Source: Miscanthus floridulus (lineage: Eukaryota > Streptophyta > Magnoliopsida > Poales > Poaceae). From it: a DNA stretch of 64,000 nucleotides. Below, piece by piece: positions 44,366 through 55,394 of this stretch; position 1 is the stretch's first letter, and each line of letters starts with the position of its first letter. The translations under genes were made by a program, and so were the position numbers. Location: positions 116,256,000 to 116,319,999 of the forward strand of contig NC_089597.1 in the NCBI RefSeq assembly GCF_019320115.1, read 5' to 3'. Under the pieces are notes generated by a model. It was not told the DNA's origin, ran no database searches, and worked only from the letters and a program-made list of their open reading frames with translations.

Positions 44366-45395
44366 TTCAAGTCATGCAAAAACCTGCTTTTCCATCTCTT
44401 TGGTGGTAGGCAGACAAATAATCTATCTGTATCTACACCAATCTGGTTATGTCTCCTTTTCCATTGTGATCTCTCCGTGATTTTTTTATTTAGCTAAATA
44501 AACTGACAGTTCATTTCAGAGTAACATTTATAAACGTAGTATTCGGAAATAGACTTTGTTCCTATTGAATTTATATAAGAATTCAAATACCCAAAACTAT
44601 TTCATAAAAGTATTTCTTTTAACAGCCCGAAAGAAAGCTGCCTAAGCATTAAAATAATGCAAAGTGGGTGTTCAGAGATAATCTGAATTTTATTTACTTG
44701 TACATCAAACTGGTACAGCAGGTGTTATCACTACAAGCCGATCTCCAGTATATCGATATCTGTAATTTTGTCATCATGTTTAAAGTAATTTATCCTGTTT
44801 TCTTCAGGTACATGTCTCTGATCAAGATTCTAAAGGATATTTTGACCTATTAATCAAGATATCTTCAAAAATTCTTTCTATAATCTCCACAACCTTGTAT
44901 TTTCCTACAAATCATTAGAATTCTAATTAAGGCGGTCTGAAGTGGACTTAGGAACAGTGGGTTAGTTTGTTTCCTTAGGTGTCATTGAGCAGACGGCATG
45001 GATCCTGACTCCGTGTTCGGCTGAAGGGAGCGTGTCCGATTTTGCTCCTGCCCCAGGTCAAAACGGTGCTAATGGCATTCCCTGAGGTTTTGAGCAACAT
45101 CCCACATAAAATCCAGTTCACCAGAAACGAGGAAAAATATATATAGATATAGATATCGACTGCAAAATTGTGTGGCTGAAGATAGGAACGGCCCCTATGC
45201 ACGAGCACCGAGATTCAGAGCAAAACAGGATCTAGACCCTGAGGCCGCATTGCGAATGCAAGTGCGGCATCAGCTCACAGCTCAGGCTGTCCAAGGGTGC
45301 GTGTGAACACGAGGGGTCAAAGGTAGCCACCAGCGTGAGATGCTCACATCACAGGGCCCAAGCAACAGTAGTGAGGCCCGACAGAATGAAGTGAC
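44366..45395. other. Unassigned, no gene seen
   Basis: AT-rich to 44.9 kb. A (TA/GATA)-rich microsatellite lies at 45138-45160. No supported gene. Confidence 0.4.
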
Positions 45396-45960
45396 TACCT
45401 TCGATACTCCGTATCAGATTGTAGCAAAGCTGGTGCTACAGCAGCCGCGCCGCCACAGTACTGAGGCAAAGCCGGCGGCACTGCAGAATCTGAGGCAAAG
45501 CGGATGCTACAGTAGCTACGTCCAAAAGGCGGATGCTACAGTACTGAGGCAAAAGATGGTGGCACTACAGCTGGCCCTTGTTTAGTTACCCAAAATCCAA
45601 ACTTTGGCACTATACAAAAAGAAGATTTTCTGTCACATCAAACTTGCAGTACATGCATGGAGTACTAAATGTTGACGAAATCAAAAACTAATTGTACAGT
45701 TTGGTTGTACTTTGCGAGACGAACGTTTTAAGTCTAATTAGTCAACGATTGGACAATTATTATCAAATACGAACGAATGCTACAGTGCGCTACAGTATGT
45801 AGAAATTCCGGCGGCGCCAATTCGGCCGGCAACTAGACGGGCCCTGATTCAAAAGGCTGATGCTACAGTACTGAGACCAAAAAACTGGCGGCGCTGCAGT
45901 AGCTGAGGCAAAGCTGGTGCACTGCAGTAGCTGAGTCAAAAGCGGATGCTGCAGTAGCTC
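45396..45960. repeat. Minisatellite upstream of the 46245 gene
   Basis: Units of about 25-30 bp built on CTGAGGCAAAGC, GGATGCTACAGTA and GGCGGCACTGCAG occur from 45420 to 45573 and again at 45844-45960, the gap being a MITE. It ends about 130 bp before the TATA box. Confidence 0.75.
45574..45843. mobile_element. MITE in the minisatellite, same family as 34766
   Basis: The ends GCCCTTGTTTAGTT and AACTAGACGGGCC are an inverted pair, and CTG occurs on both sides (45571-45573 and 45844-45846). A neighbouring minisatellite unit shows the uninterrupted AGCTGAGTCAAAAG. The internal phrases CATGCATGGAGTACTAAATG and TTGCGAGACGAA are shared with 34766-34996. Confidence 0.75.
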
Positions 45961-46092
45961 TTGTTGACAGTTTGTTTTCTTTCCCCAACTTGCGCAGCTA
46001 CCGTGTCCTTTCTCTCCTCTTCTTTCTTCGATCTCCTTTGTCCTTTCTGTCGGAAATGTTCCCGTCCTCCTTCCCTCATGGGGGAGACGGCT

Positions 46093-46100
46093 ATATATAT
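46093..46100 (+). promoter_or_regulatory. TATA box of the 46245 gene
   Basis: TATATATA, 145 bp upstream of the chosen ATG. Confidence 0.6.
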
Positions 46101-46244
46101 AGCGGGCAGGGCAACCATCTATCCAACCAAGGGCAGCAGCCACCGATCTCAGTTAGCAGGCTTAGCTGGTCTGGTCTCCTCTTGCACCGTTTCCTCCCAA
46201 AAATCCTCGCCACTCGCTGTTCGCCGCCGACTCCTACGCTGACA

Positions 46245-46556
46245 ATGGCCTACGCGCCTCAGGCCGACGAGCCGGAGCTGATCGTGGCCCCCGCCGTGCC
46301 CCTCGGACACGTTCAGCGCCGCCTCCTCGACGCGGGCCGCATCCTCGTGACCGGCGGCTGGCTCGTCCTCATCAATTACACCATCAGCAACCGCGACGGG
46401 AACGCCGCGCACGCGCTCGTCGGCCTCGCGCTTCTGCTACTCGGCGTCTTCCTCATCGAGCTGTCACTGGTGGCCGACCAGTTCCCGGGAGCAGCAAGGG
46501 TTGGCGCCGCCGTGGCCGTCGCCGTCCTCTTCTACTTCTTGGCGCCGGCGAACTAG
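46245..46556 (+). CDS. Small grass membrane protein (copy 2 of a pair), function unknown
   Basis: 103 codons, no intron, with a TATA box 145 bp upstream and AATAAA 88 bp after the stop. A longer in-frame extension upstream (to 45972) runs across the TATA box, so I take ATG 46245, which also matches the length and start of copy 1. Polar start, then QRRLLDAGRILVTGGWLVL (24-42), hydrophobic segments at about 32-47, 56-75 and 87-101, ending FYFLAPAN. The block is close to the 4290 copy; the first 20 residues differ. Probably a multi-pass membrane protein of a grass family; I know no function. It faces the zinc-finger gene tail to tail, 219 bp apart. Confidence 0.78.
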   Translation: MAYAPQADEPELIVAPAVPLGHVQRRLLDAGRILVTGGWLVLINYTISNRDGNAAHALVGLALLLLGVFLIELSLVADQFPGAARVGAAVAVAVLFYFLAPAN

Positions 46557-46643
46557 CTTGCTCCTGGGAGGCTGGAACGACAGGTCTGCATATCGTTGCA
46601 TGCGGTGACGCACGCTGCGCACCTTGTGGTGCGCCGTTGTATC

Positions 46644-46649
46644 AATAAA
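46644..46649 (+). terminator. Polyadenylation signal AATAAA of the 46245 gene
   Basis: AATAAA 88 bp past the stop, in AT-rich sequence. Confidence 0.5.
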
Positions 46650-46775
46650 ATTATTATTAAGCGCCATTAGTATGGTTTGCGTTGTGTTGGATTGGGTTGC
46701 TCTGTTTCGCTCTGCGCGCACCTTGTGGTTTGGACGGTTCGGCTTGGGCCTGTACTTTGCACTATCACAGGTTTC

Positions 46776-47261
46776 CTATTTGTGAATTTGGCCTGTTGAA
46801 TTCGCCGGCATCAGTGGACCTTGGCCATCGCCGCTGCCGTTGCCGTCGTCCAACGGCGGCAAGTTGAGGTCCGGCATGTCCCGGTCCGTCTGCGCCGCGG
46901 GGTCGTCGTGCGCGGCTGGTGGCGGCGCCTCGCCCCTGTGGCGGCGCATGTGGCCGCCGAGCGCCTGCCCCATGGAGAACTCGAGGCCGCAGACGGCGCA
47001 CTCGTGCACCCGCGCCCTGTGCCTCTCGGCCGCGGCCGCGGCCGCCGCCGGGTCGCTGAGCATCCGCGACTGCAGCCGCGTGTGGCTGGTGCGGTGCCCG
47101 CCCAGCGCCTGGAACGACGGGAAGCGCTTGCTGCACGTCTTGCACTCGAACACGCCCTCCGCCGCCATGGCCCTGCGCGCCGCGGTCGAGGACTTGCCGC
47201 CGCTGCCGGCGGGCGACGACAGCGTGAGCAGCGCCTCGGCGTGCGCCCGGAGGCCCTCCAT
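46776..47261 (-). CDS. C2H2 zinc-finger protein with two QALGGH fingers and an EAR motif
   Basis: Intronless, 161 codons. Finger 1 has Cys40, Cys43, His56, His60 with SFQALGGH; finger 2 has Cys88, Cys91, His104, His108 with MGQALGGH. DLNLPP at 131-136 is an EAR repression motif. This is the plant C1-2i (ZAT-type) subclass: nuclear DNA-binding repressors, often stress- or development-responsive. The alanine run at 72-78 separates the fingers. No clear basic nuclear-localisation box is seen at the N-terminus. ATG 47261 is preferred because TATATATA lies about 97 bp upstream and no longer frame is coherent. Overlapping frames on both strands are GC shadows. All key residues are present, so it looks functional. 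Confidence 0.9.
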   Translation of the reverse strand: MEGLRAHAEALLTLSSPAGSGGKSSTAARRAMAAEGVFECKTCSKRFPSFQALGGHRTSHTRLQSRMLSDPAAAAAAAERHRARVHECAVCGLEFSMGQALGGHMRRHRGEAPPPAAHDDPAAQTDRDMPDLNLPPLDDGNGSGDGQGPLMPANSTGQIHK

Positions 47262-47357
47262 CTCCTTGCTCTTTCCGCTTCTTGTCTCGTAAGCGTCATG
47301 ACCATCGATAGATCAACCGACGTTTACCGGTTCGATTCTCCTCCTTTATATTATTTG

Positions 47358-47365
47358 TATATATA
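47358..47365 (-). promoter_or_regulatory. TATA box of the zinc-finger gene
   Basis: TATATATA on the minus strand, about 97 bp upstream of its ATG. Confidence 0.55.
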
Positions 47366-47459
47366 AGCAGCCAACTAAAGTTCCACCCTTACGCGCACGT
47401 ACGTGTTCATATTTCTTATTATCAAAGCAGCGAGCTTCGGTCGCTCCTCGGGGTGTCCA

Positions 47460-48098
47460 CGTCACCCCGATTTCACCGGCCCATCCGATCTTCCGATCGA
47501 CGGCCCTTGCTCTCTCCACCGCTCGCTACAGTTCCAGGACCCGCTACAAAACCTTCGGCGGGTCTCACCGACACCGACGCCCTCCTCCTCTCCGCTCTCT
47601 CGCTCTCTCTCTCTCTCCCTCCCTCGCTCCCGACTCGCGACGCGGCTCAGGCGAACGCGCGGGACGACCTCGACGGTGGCCCGACCTCCGCGCCGCAGCG
47701 GCGTCCCTCCTCCTCCTCCACCACCCCACGCCACTTCCTCGTCGTGGCGCAGGCCAGCGGGTCGCGCGCCCTAGGGTTTGGCGCCTCCGTCGTCGGTCCT
47801 CCCCACGACCGCGCGGCCAGCCAGCGGAGGCCCTGACGCGCCGGAGGGCTCTGGCGGCGGACGAAACTCCGTGCTGGCCGCGGATGACGATGAGGAGGTC
47901 ACGTCAGCAACATCGGCAGTGGATCTGGAGCCGACGCCCGCGGGTCCCATCCCGGCGGCGGATCTGAAGCTGGAGCACGGCGTGGAGCTCGCGCAGGCAA
48001 CGGAGGCCATGGATCTGCGGCCAGCAGGCGGATCCAGCGCGGACCCTCCCCGTCTCCACTAGATCCGGCTACATGGCCTCCACCGATGCCAGGCAAGG
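47460..48098 (+). other. GC-rich first-exon-like block inside the Helitron
   Basis: Begins with a promoter-like stretch, a (CT)n tract near 47598-47625 and GC-rich sequence, and ends in AGGCAAG|GTAGG, a good 5' splice site near 48095. There is no ATG-initiated frame of note; the open frame at 47778 would need a TTG start. It resembles the 5' untranslated exon and promoter of a plant gene. A 44-nt exon candidate with good AG/GT borders follows at 48277-48320. Confidence 0.4.
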
Positions 48099-48712
48099 TA
48101 GGAAAGGACATAAAGGGGATTTTTTTCTCAGCCTCCTTCCCGCGCTGCCTGAATTTACTCAGCCCTAAAATAGAACCTGTGGTGCATTGATTAGTTTTAG
48201 GTTTGCGCTGTCTGCTTCCATGTATATTCCGGCTGTTGATTTCATGTTCTATTGATCTTCTCCCTATCCATTGCAGCAGTGTGTCAGGATTGCCATCAGA
48301 TGCTTCCTGTGCTACTCAAGGTACCACCCCTCACGTTCGTTGCGATTTCCTCTCCATCTCGCCTAATTAGGATCATGTAAATTATCAAGCTTGAGTACTA
48401 AAATGTCCTTCGGTTTACCAATATCACATCAACTGTTCTGCTTAAGCAAGACAAACAAATGCTCTTTGTTTTCTCTTTGTCATAGTTTCAGAATTCGGCG
48501 TTCCATCCTCATAGTCAAATTTGAAGGGATGCTAGATATGTCGGTTCTCTGGTCCAGGTCCCTGACCAGCTTCAGCATGTGTTCTCGAGATAGGTACTTC
48601 AATGTTTAACCATACGCTTTAATCCCTAATTTCTAAAATAGTCACAACTAATACTTCCATATCACCTTTCAATTTGCTAATTGTTCACTAAAATATTGTT
48701 TTATACATGCAG

Positions 48713-49176
48713 CCTTGGCATCTACAATTTCTTCATGGCTGACCAGGTCATCAGAACATTATATAAAATGAGGCAAAGGGCCACGTGTTTCATTCTTATT
48801 GCTGAAAAAAGCACTGGAGGAGTGTTTGCCAACAAAGAGAGTGCTGAAGCAAGTGAAAATATTAAATTGATGGTAAAACTCTCATCCCTATTATCATCGG
48901 GTATTTTATGAAATATAGTTTACTTTATTGGTTCAAATTTACTGTTCCTGGCAGAAAAAGAATTGGGATTATTCAGTAGTTGACCCAATTGGAAATCATG
49001 TCAGATTTTATTGCAATGATTACATGCCATCTCTAAGCTTGCATTGCAACTGTGTCTCTGGTGATAGGTGTCCTTCAGCTACAAAATACAGTTTTGTGCC
49101 ATATTTTTGCGATCCACTTATATATAGATACATATGTCATATACTTGCAGTTAGTATAGACATGAAGCATATTTAA
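48713..49176 (+). CDS. Two-exon captured ORF, family not recognised
   Basis: Exon 48713-48872 (acceptor CATGCAG, donor ATG|GTAAAA) encodes FMADQVIRTLYKMRQRATCF and KSTGGVFANKESAEASENIK. Removing the 82-nt intron 48873-48954 (ending TTCCTGGCAG) keeps the frame and continues KKNWDYSVVDPIGNHVRFYC to a stop at 49176. A methionine at 48735 could start it. The second exon has Cys pairs and faintly recalls BED-type zinc fingers of hAT transposases, but key spacing is not clear. Further exons may follow, as more AG and GT sites lie downstream. Confident only that the splice sites and frame agree. Confidence 0.4.
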
Positions 49177-51601
49177 TGGTTGAGCGCTGCCTAAAGGATA
49201 GTTGACAGAATGGTGGTTCCATGGTTATCTGCTACTTTGGTCTGCCCATTATTCTAACCATGTCAATGGCAGGCTTAGTCCTCTCCCAGGTTAGATTTCT
49301 TTGTCTACCTTCACTGGTTGTAATGGTTTGTGTCTACCACATCATATATTTGTAAGTTAGCTTTGCGCATATATACAGTTTCGTAGGTCTTAACCTGCTG
49401 GCCATGTCTTTATTTTCCATCTATTATGTTAGTTCGTGTGGTCTGCCTGCAATTAGTATTCAGTCCTTACTGTCGATGCAGTGGCCTCACCTAAACCTTC
49501 CTATCATGTTGTCTGAAACCAAATCGAGGCATATAAACAGCATGCTGCACTAATGGAGAAGGACAGCTGCTACCTCCTTTGCGAACTGAAAATTAGTCCA
49601 TGAAGTTGCACGTTAACACATGGTTTGAAATTATAACTAAAGATAAAAAAAAAGGTAGTCCAATTGGTAAGGCTCATATTATGGCTGAAAAAAAACATGG
49701 TTCAGTGAGAAAATCTTCCTAAATACTTAGCTTCGTTAATTATATTTGTCAGCAATGTTTACGCATTCTGGCTCGGGATGCAATTGACACCATATATGCT
49801 AAATCTTCGTGTGGCTAATAGATTATGAAGCAACAAAATATAGTGCTCCCTAGCTTATAAGAATTTATTCATGCTACAATGATTACGACATGACTGTCCT
49901 TTTGTCTATTATTATTCCTGGCAGGTTGATATGATGATGATGTAAGGTCCTGCCTGATCCACGTGCACTATCAGCATAACAGGTGTCATCTCCTGCCAGA
50001 TTTGTAACCTCTTACCTCTGTATGTATTTTTATTTGGTTTGTTTCTAAATGCTTGATACATCTTGTGGACTACAGCGAGGTGCTAGTTTTCATAAATGTT
50101 AAGATTAAATAATCATATATGGTTATATGTTGATGTACTGTGCTTCTATGCCTTATACCATACTAAATATTAGATCAGATGAATGAGTATGGTTACTATA
50201 GTTTGTCCAAGGTACATGATAACAGCGTGTGTTTACCTATGTACTTATTACAGTTATTGCCTTACCAAAATATGTCAGACAGACTGATCTACCCCCTCTC
50301 TCATTCCCTTTTCATTTCCATCTAATTTTAGTTCTTTGCCTGCTTTTCTTCATGGGTATTTTTTTTAAAATTTTCAACATCCAAGTTCTTTGTTTATCCT
50401 ATGGCTTAATCTACCAGTACACACCTCTGCCTCTATTGCGATTGAGTTAGCATCACACTTGCATGTTTTCTCGTTCTTGCTTTTTCACATTTTAATGTGC
50501 TGCTTTTGGTTTCTAATATCATGATCTTTGTTCCAACGTCCTACATTAAATTGCTGCAACCTGTCGTTAGCCAATGTGGCCTGCCATATGCTTAATTATC
50601 TCTTCTTCAAAAAAGCTTCCACATGATCTATTTTTTTGGCTTACACACCTACATGGCTTTATATTTTCCCATATGTGCTTCCTGCATTGTTCCTATTAGA
50701 TTAACCCAAATGCAGGAAGCTGTCGTGTTTGTATTTCTTCATCTCTGTCAGCTTTTTCCTTTGGATAATAAGATCTGCTATTTTGCTTCAAACAGTTTGG
50801 TTTCGCTTTCTTAATTCCCTATTTCAGTCAGCGCTGCCTTTTCATGTCTCTCTCACACCATTAAGTTACTTACTACCAGGTCAGCAGGTGCACCAGCCTA
50901 CCACCGATACCATCAGGCCTGTTCATGTCTCGGTACGTTGATTTAGTCTCCTCTATTTGTGTGTATCTGTCTGTTAGCACTTCTACATTTAGGTCATCTG
51001 CAACAAATAATTAAACACTGACGGTCTCCTTTTTGTTCCATCTGTGGATACTTCCACCGGAATTTTACCTTGATCAGACACTACTCAGCAAAACAACTCA
51101 CGCTGCTTGCCATGCCTTACTTCATGATCTACAAATAGCTTTTATACCTGCATTTTGGAATCGTCGAGCACCTGACTTCTTACTCAGATCTTATGGATGC
51201 AGAACAGGATAGCCGGCTCATGATTTTGCAAGATGGAAAGGTTTACAGTTGTGCTCTGAACGCTGCCCAGACCACGCAATGACAACAAACAAGAAGACTG
51301 TTTTAATTTAGTAGGTTTGGTGTTTATGTATTGTCTAATTACGTCCAGTATAGTTAAACACTACCTAATTCTGTTCTTCGTCATGCAACTGCCTACAGTC
51401 GTCCTGTAGTATCCTTCAAACAGCAATTGTACTGTATATGTACCAAAAAACGTATATCTATGAATATATCCTACGTATCAGTTCTTACATAATGTCAAGC
51501 TGTACTTGCCCACACTTTGCTCGTCCCACGCGCTCAATGACGCGCACCTGTATGTGACATACAAAACTTCAATGTATATTCATGTGTACTTACTCGCCGG
51601 C

Positions 51602-51629
51602 GCGCGCGATGGCGCGCAGTTTGTACTAG
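51602..51629 (+). other. Helitron 3' hairpin and CTAG terminus
   Basis: Six-bp GC stem with a 4-nt loop, 8-nt spacer, CTAG, then the T of the AT target. A second, weaker hairpin (GCGC/GCGC) sits at about 51530-51545. Confidence 0.75.
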
Positions 51630-53646
51630 TATAAACTAACCGAGGCGAGCGCGCTTGCTTGTGAGAGTTTGTGTGAGTTGATAGATTGTGTAACGCGCCA
51701 TCACCATGCTCCCGCCGCCCCCCACCCCCAAAAAAAAAAAAGAGTGGATAGATTGTCGCGTAGGGTCGAGTTCCTGCGACGCCGCCATGGCCAGGAATCC
51801 AGGATGATCGAGCCATGCCATCTGAACGGGCGAGTGTCCACCGAAAATTAGCTTCTGGGCGCGTGGCAAAGCACGCAACACCTAATTAAACTATGTGTTC
51901 CGATCCGAGGCGCGCGCCACGGGTGACGACGACCAAGTGTGATACGTACGAGTGCGACCGCGTCACGTTTCTTCGTGTCCTAGCCTCATCAGTCATCACA
52001 TCCAAGCGGCCGCTGCTGGCCTGGCCAGTTCGCACAAGCCCTGACGTGAGCGCCTCTATCATCACATTAAAAAAAAAACACCTAGCATAAGGTCATATTG
52101 AACAGAGCACACAGGGCTCCACCCAACTGGCATCAAACAGAATTTAAAGGTTTAGTCATAACAAAGCATTTTCCCAGTTCCCAGGTTATACTCTGACTCT
52201 CTTACAGTCTCCGTTCGTTCTGCTGTAAAATTGACTAGGGAAATCGCCGTGGAAGATAGAATTTTAAGGTTTTCGCGTAATAAATGTGCTGCTTATAGCG
52301 AACTCCTGCACTCAAATTCCTAATCTACAGTGAGCTGTACATGACAATCAGTTACTTTCTTATTTCTTTCTTTTATGTACAAAACCAACTGTCAAGAAGA
52401 ATCTGTTGACGTAACAATCAGCCAATACAACTATACAGGTTGCAGCTCTAGTGCTCTACTGAAGCAGCGCCATTCAGATTCAGTCAGCTAAAGGGGCCAA
52501 ACGCCCAAACCTCATCGTGGACGTGGAGACCATAATTACGAGAACAAGGCCCATTACGCCTAACCTGCTTTGGATGCAGCAAAGATCAACAGTAGCGGAT
52601 CACTACAGTGCTGCCACTGAACAAAAGACCGTGTAGATCGCATATCCGCATGTTTGTCTGCTAAATTAAATCGGTGACTTTGGTCATGTGTAAGTTAGAG
52701 ATCTATACAGTATTTTCAGAACTTTGGGCTACTTCATGTATTTTTCACAACAGTAGAGGGGGACAATTTTTAATAAAAAAACATAGATCTAATAACTATT
52801 ATTCGCAATGACGACTAAATTTGGTACAAATTTAATGCTGCATATTTCTTATTACGGCGATGATTTCTAGAATTTACCTTTTCCTCCTAACGCATCTCGT
52901 GCTGTTGAGGGCCTTCAATTACAATAGTGACTAAGCATATACTAAACTAATGGTTAGATGTTGTTAGAGTATATTTTTTTTTCTAGCGTATCTTGTGGGG
53001 TTTCATGTTCAGGCTCCATTGAATATGGTGGCATGTAGCACTTTATTTACTTTGAATCTAACACCGGTAGGTGTGGGTAATTTATAGAAACATATATAGA
53101 ACACTTTATAATTATGTAATCATTATGTTTTAGATTATAATTTATATTATCTTTCATAATTGCATAGATGAGTGATTTAAAGGTACTCTATATTATCTTT
53201 TATAATGGTAGAGGTGGGCCATTTAGATGCAAATTCTTGGTTATTTGAAGTATTTTAAATAATAGAAAATGTGGGTAATTTTTTAAAAATAAAATAGATC
53301 CATAGCAAGATTTTCCTTGTGATAATAATTAGATTGTACCAAATAAAATGCATATTTCTGATTATTTGATAATTTCTAGAATTTACATTTTCTCTTATAG
53401 CATCTCATGAGAACAATGTGAATAATTCGTTAGAGGGTTCTGATATGTAGCATCAAAACAGGTGTTATATATTTTTCTATAAATTTAATTAAAATTTATA
53501 TAAATTTAGCTTAATACTCCCTTCATTTCAAATTTTGCCACCGGATTAGTCCTGTACTAAGCATCGGATTTTTGAATTTCTAGTTAAGTCATGCGCGGCT
53601 GCTAGACCGCCCGCGACCGACAGGTGGCACCATCGGTGGAAAGCAC
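51630..53646. repeat. Mostly unassigned; an AT-rich duplicated block
   Basis: No gene seen. At 52795-52945 and 53320-53445 the phrases GATGATTTCTAGAATTTAC / GATAATTTCTAGAATTTAC and CATCTCRTG follow the same order, showing a diverged duplication about 500 bp apart. An A-run with C-run lies at 51718-51742. 51.9-52.6 kb has no supported feature. Confidence 0.45.
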
Positions 53647-53844
53647 TTAGGGGCTGTTTGGTTACCTGCATTTGGGTGGACCAAGCCCACAGGGTGCAGA
53701 CGTTGGGTGTTTGGTTTCCAGGACAAGCCTTCGAGCCAAGCTCCGCCCGTGCAAAAAAGGTCCCTCAACTAGGCTCCGCAGATACATGGGAGTCGAGCGT
53801 TTCCCTCGGGCCTGGCTGGCGCGGTGCAGCGACGGGTGCGCGGG

Positions 53845-55389
53845 TGTTGGTATTTATTAACTTGTCACTTGTTTAAGTAGTCACCTAATAATTGTTGACA
53901 TTTCTTAGCATCACCTTTACTAAGTTGTCATCCCCAGCGATGGTGCCAGAAATGCTTATTGGTACTACCTAGTGCCACTTCTTGAATAACACTAAGAAGT
54001 ACTTTAGTATTTCATGTGACTAGATAGAATATATATAATTGAAAGGAATCTGCAAGCACATAGATAATATACCATTATAACACTTCACCCGGGAGTATTC
54101 TAGGTATCGTTATTTATATTTTTACCACAGGGAAGAATAGGCAGTGGAAATATATTGATAACTTATACACATGATGGAAAAATAAACCATAACCAAACTT
54201 CTACTCACAACAGGGGTAAGTCAAGAGATAAATGTATATGAATGGCAAGTAATAACTAATCATTGATCACTCAGAGTACTCATTTCTATGGCATTAGCAT
54301 GACTAAGTAGAATATTAGAGGAATAATTCTAAGTCATTCTTAATTACAAGTCAAAGCATACATTGATTAGTGCAATTACACTTAGTAATCATAGTTAAGA
54401 TCAACTTCATATCTACACATAAGGGATATTACTAAGGAAGATTAAGAACAGAGCTTGTCTTCCTTCGTAACTAGATCCTACTTGTCTTATATTCGGGGAG
54501 TGGACTACAAAGAACTCAACGAAAGTGTCACATCCGCAATCTACCACATGGTCCGGAATATAGGGTGTATCCGCAGATAAACAACGTATAAGCACCACGC
54601 TTACACAATGTCGACCACTCACCCCTGGATCCAAAGAATGAGCGCTATATGAACTTATGCATGAACATGACGATAATTGAACTATACTAAGCATATAATC
54701 AAAGTAGACGATGAACATGATAATTAGGAACATGATTAATACGAAGAACAATGTCATAACAATTGTAACAAACATATAAAAGTAATGAGAGATACAAAAG
54801 AAAGGGGGTACAAATGCTATATCAAGCCACGCTCTTGACGTGATCAGGAATTCAAGCGAAGCTTGCCTCCCTCTAGACCTAGCCTAGCTAGCTATGCATT
54901 AGAATATGGTGGAGTTCTGAGGATGATTAGGGTTTCTGTCTTCTCAAATGACTTGATCAGGGTTTGATGCCTCAGGGGGTGGTAGGGGTTGGTATATATA
55001 GGTCGGAGCATTAATCCTGAGCCCTCGGATCAAACCGACTTGAATAAATGATGTAGATGCAATTTAGGAGGCGGTGCAGAACCGACATAACAAGACGGAG
55101 ACTAATAGGTGGGGCCCCAGACCGTCCCACCTGGTGGCCCCTCACCCTCCACTTCGGAGTGTTGTCCTCTGGAACCTTCTAGAGGTTTTTATGCGATGAT
55201 TAAGGGCGATTAATTTTGACATCTAGGTCCACCTTGACGGTTTTTTGGATACACCCTGCAGAAAATACAGATTCACCAAAACTCATGGAATTTGTTAGTT
55301 TAAACCCCTAAACCTATGTTGGTGATTGTATTTATGCCCTTATACATTTTATATTGATGGTTTATAATATTTGTTAACTACCGTCAACA
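53845..55389 (-). mobile_element. Short LTR retroelement remnant nested in the Harbinger element
   Basis: TGTTGG...CCGTCAACA bounds 1545 bp with a perfect GCGGG duplication at 53840-53844 and 55390-55394. On the minus strand a LTR-like stretch from 55389 ends near 53960 (ACCAATA) and is followed by TCTGGCACCATCGCTGGGGA, a decayed form of the TGGCGCC-type primer-binding region. Only about 90 bp follow to the outer end, so nearly all internal sequence and most of the second LTR are missing. A 120-codon minus-strand frame inside is LTR sequence. Confidence 0.7.
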
Positions 55390-55394
55390 GCGGG

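Larger units (their letters stand above)
47407..51629 (+). mobile_element. Probable Helitron carrying captured sequence
   Basis: The 3' end is textbook: a GC hairpin GCGCGC-GATG-GCGCGC at 51602-51617, 8 nt, then CTAG (51626-51629) followed by T. The 5' end is placed near TCATATTTCTTATTATC (47407, or TC at 47414), followed by AAAGCAGCGAGCTTCGGTCG, similar to grass Helitron 5' ends; it is less certain. No inverted repeats or target duplications are expected or seen. Inside are a GC-rich first-exon-like block and a spliced open frame but no Rep/helicase, so it is non-autonomous. Confidence 0.65.

Noticed and set aside
45972..46244. N-terminal extension of the 46245 gene (194-codon reading)
   Set aside because: It runs across the TATA box and has no counterpart in the 4290 copy.
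46821..47366. Long plus-strand open frames over the zinc-finger gene
   Set aside because: They are antisense shadows in GC-rich DNA; the minus frame carries both fingers and the EAR motif.
47778..48062. 94-codon open frame in the GC-rich block
   Set aside because: It begins with TTG, has no ATG, and the segment looks like an untranslated first exon.
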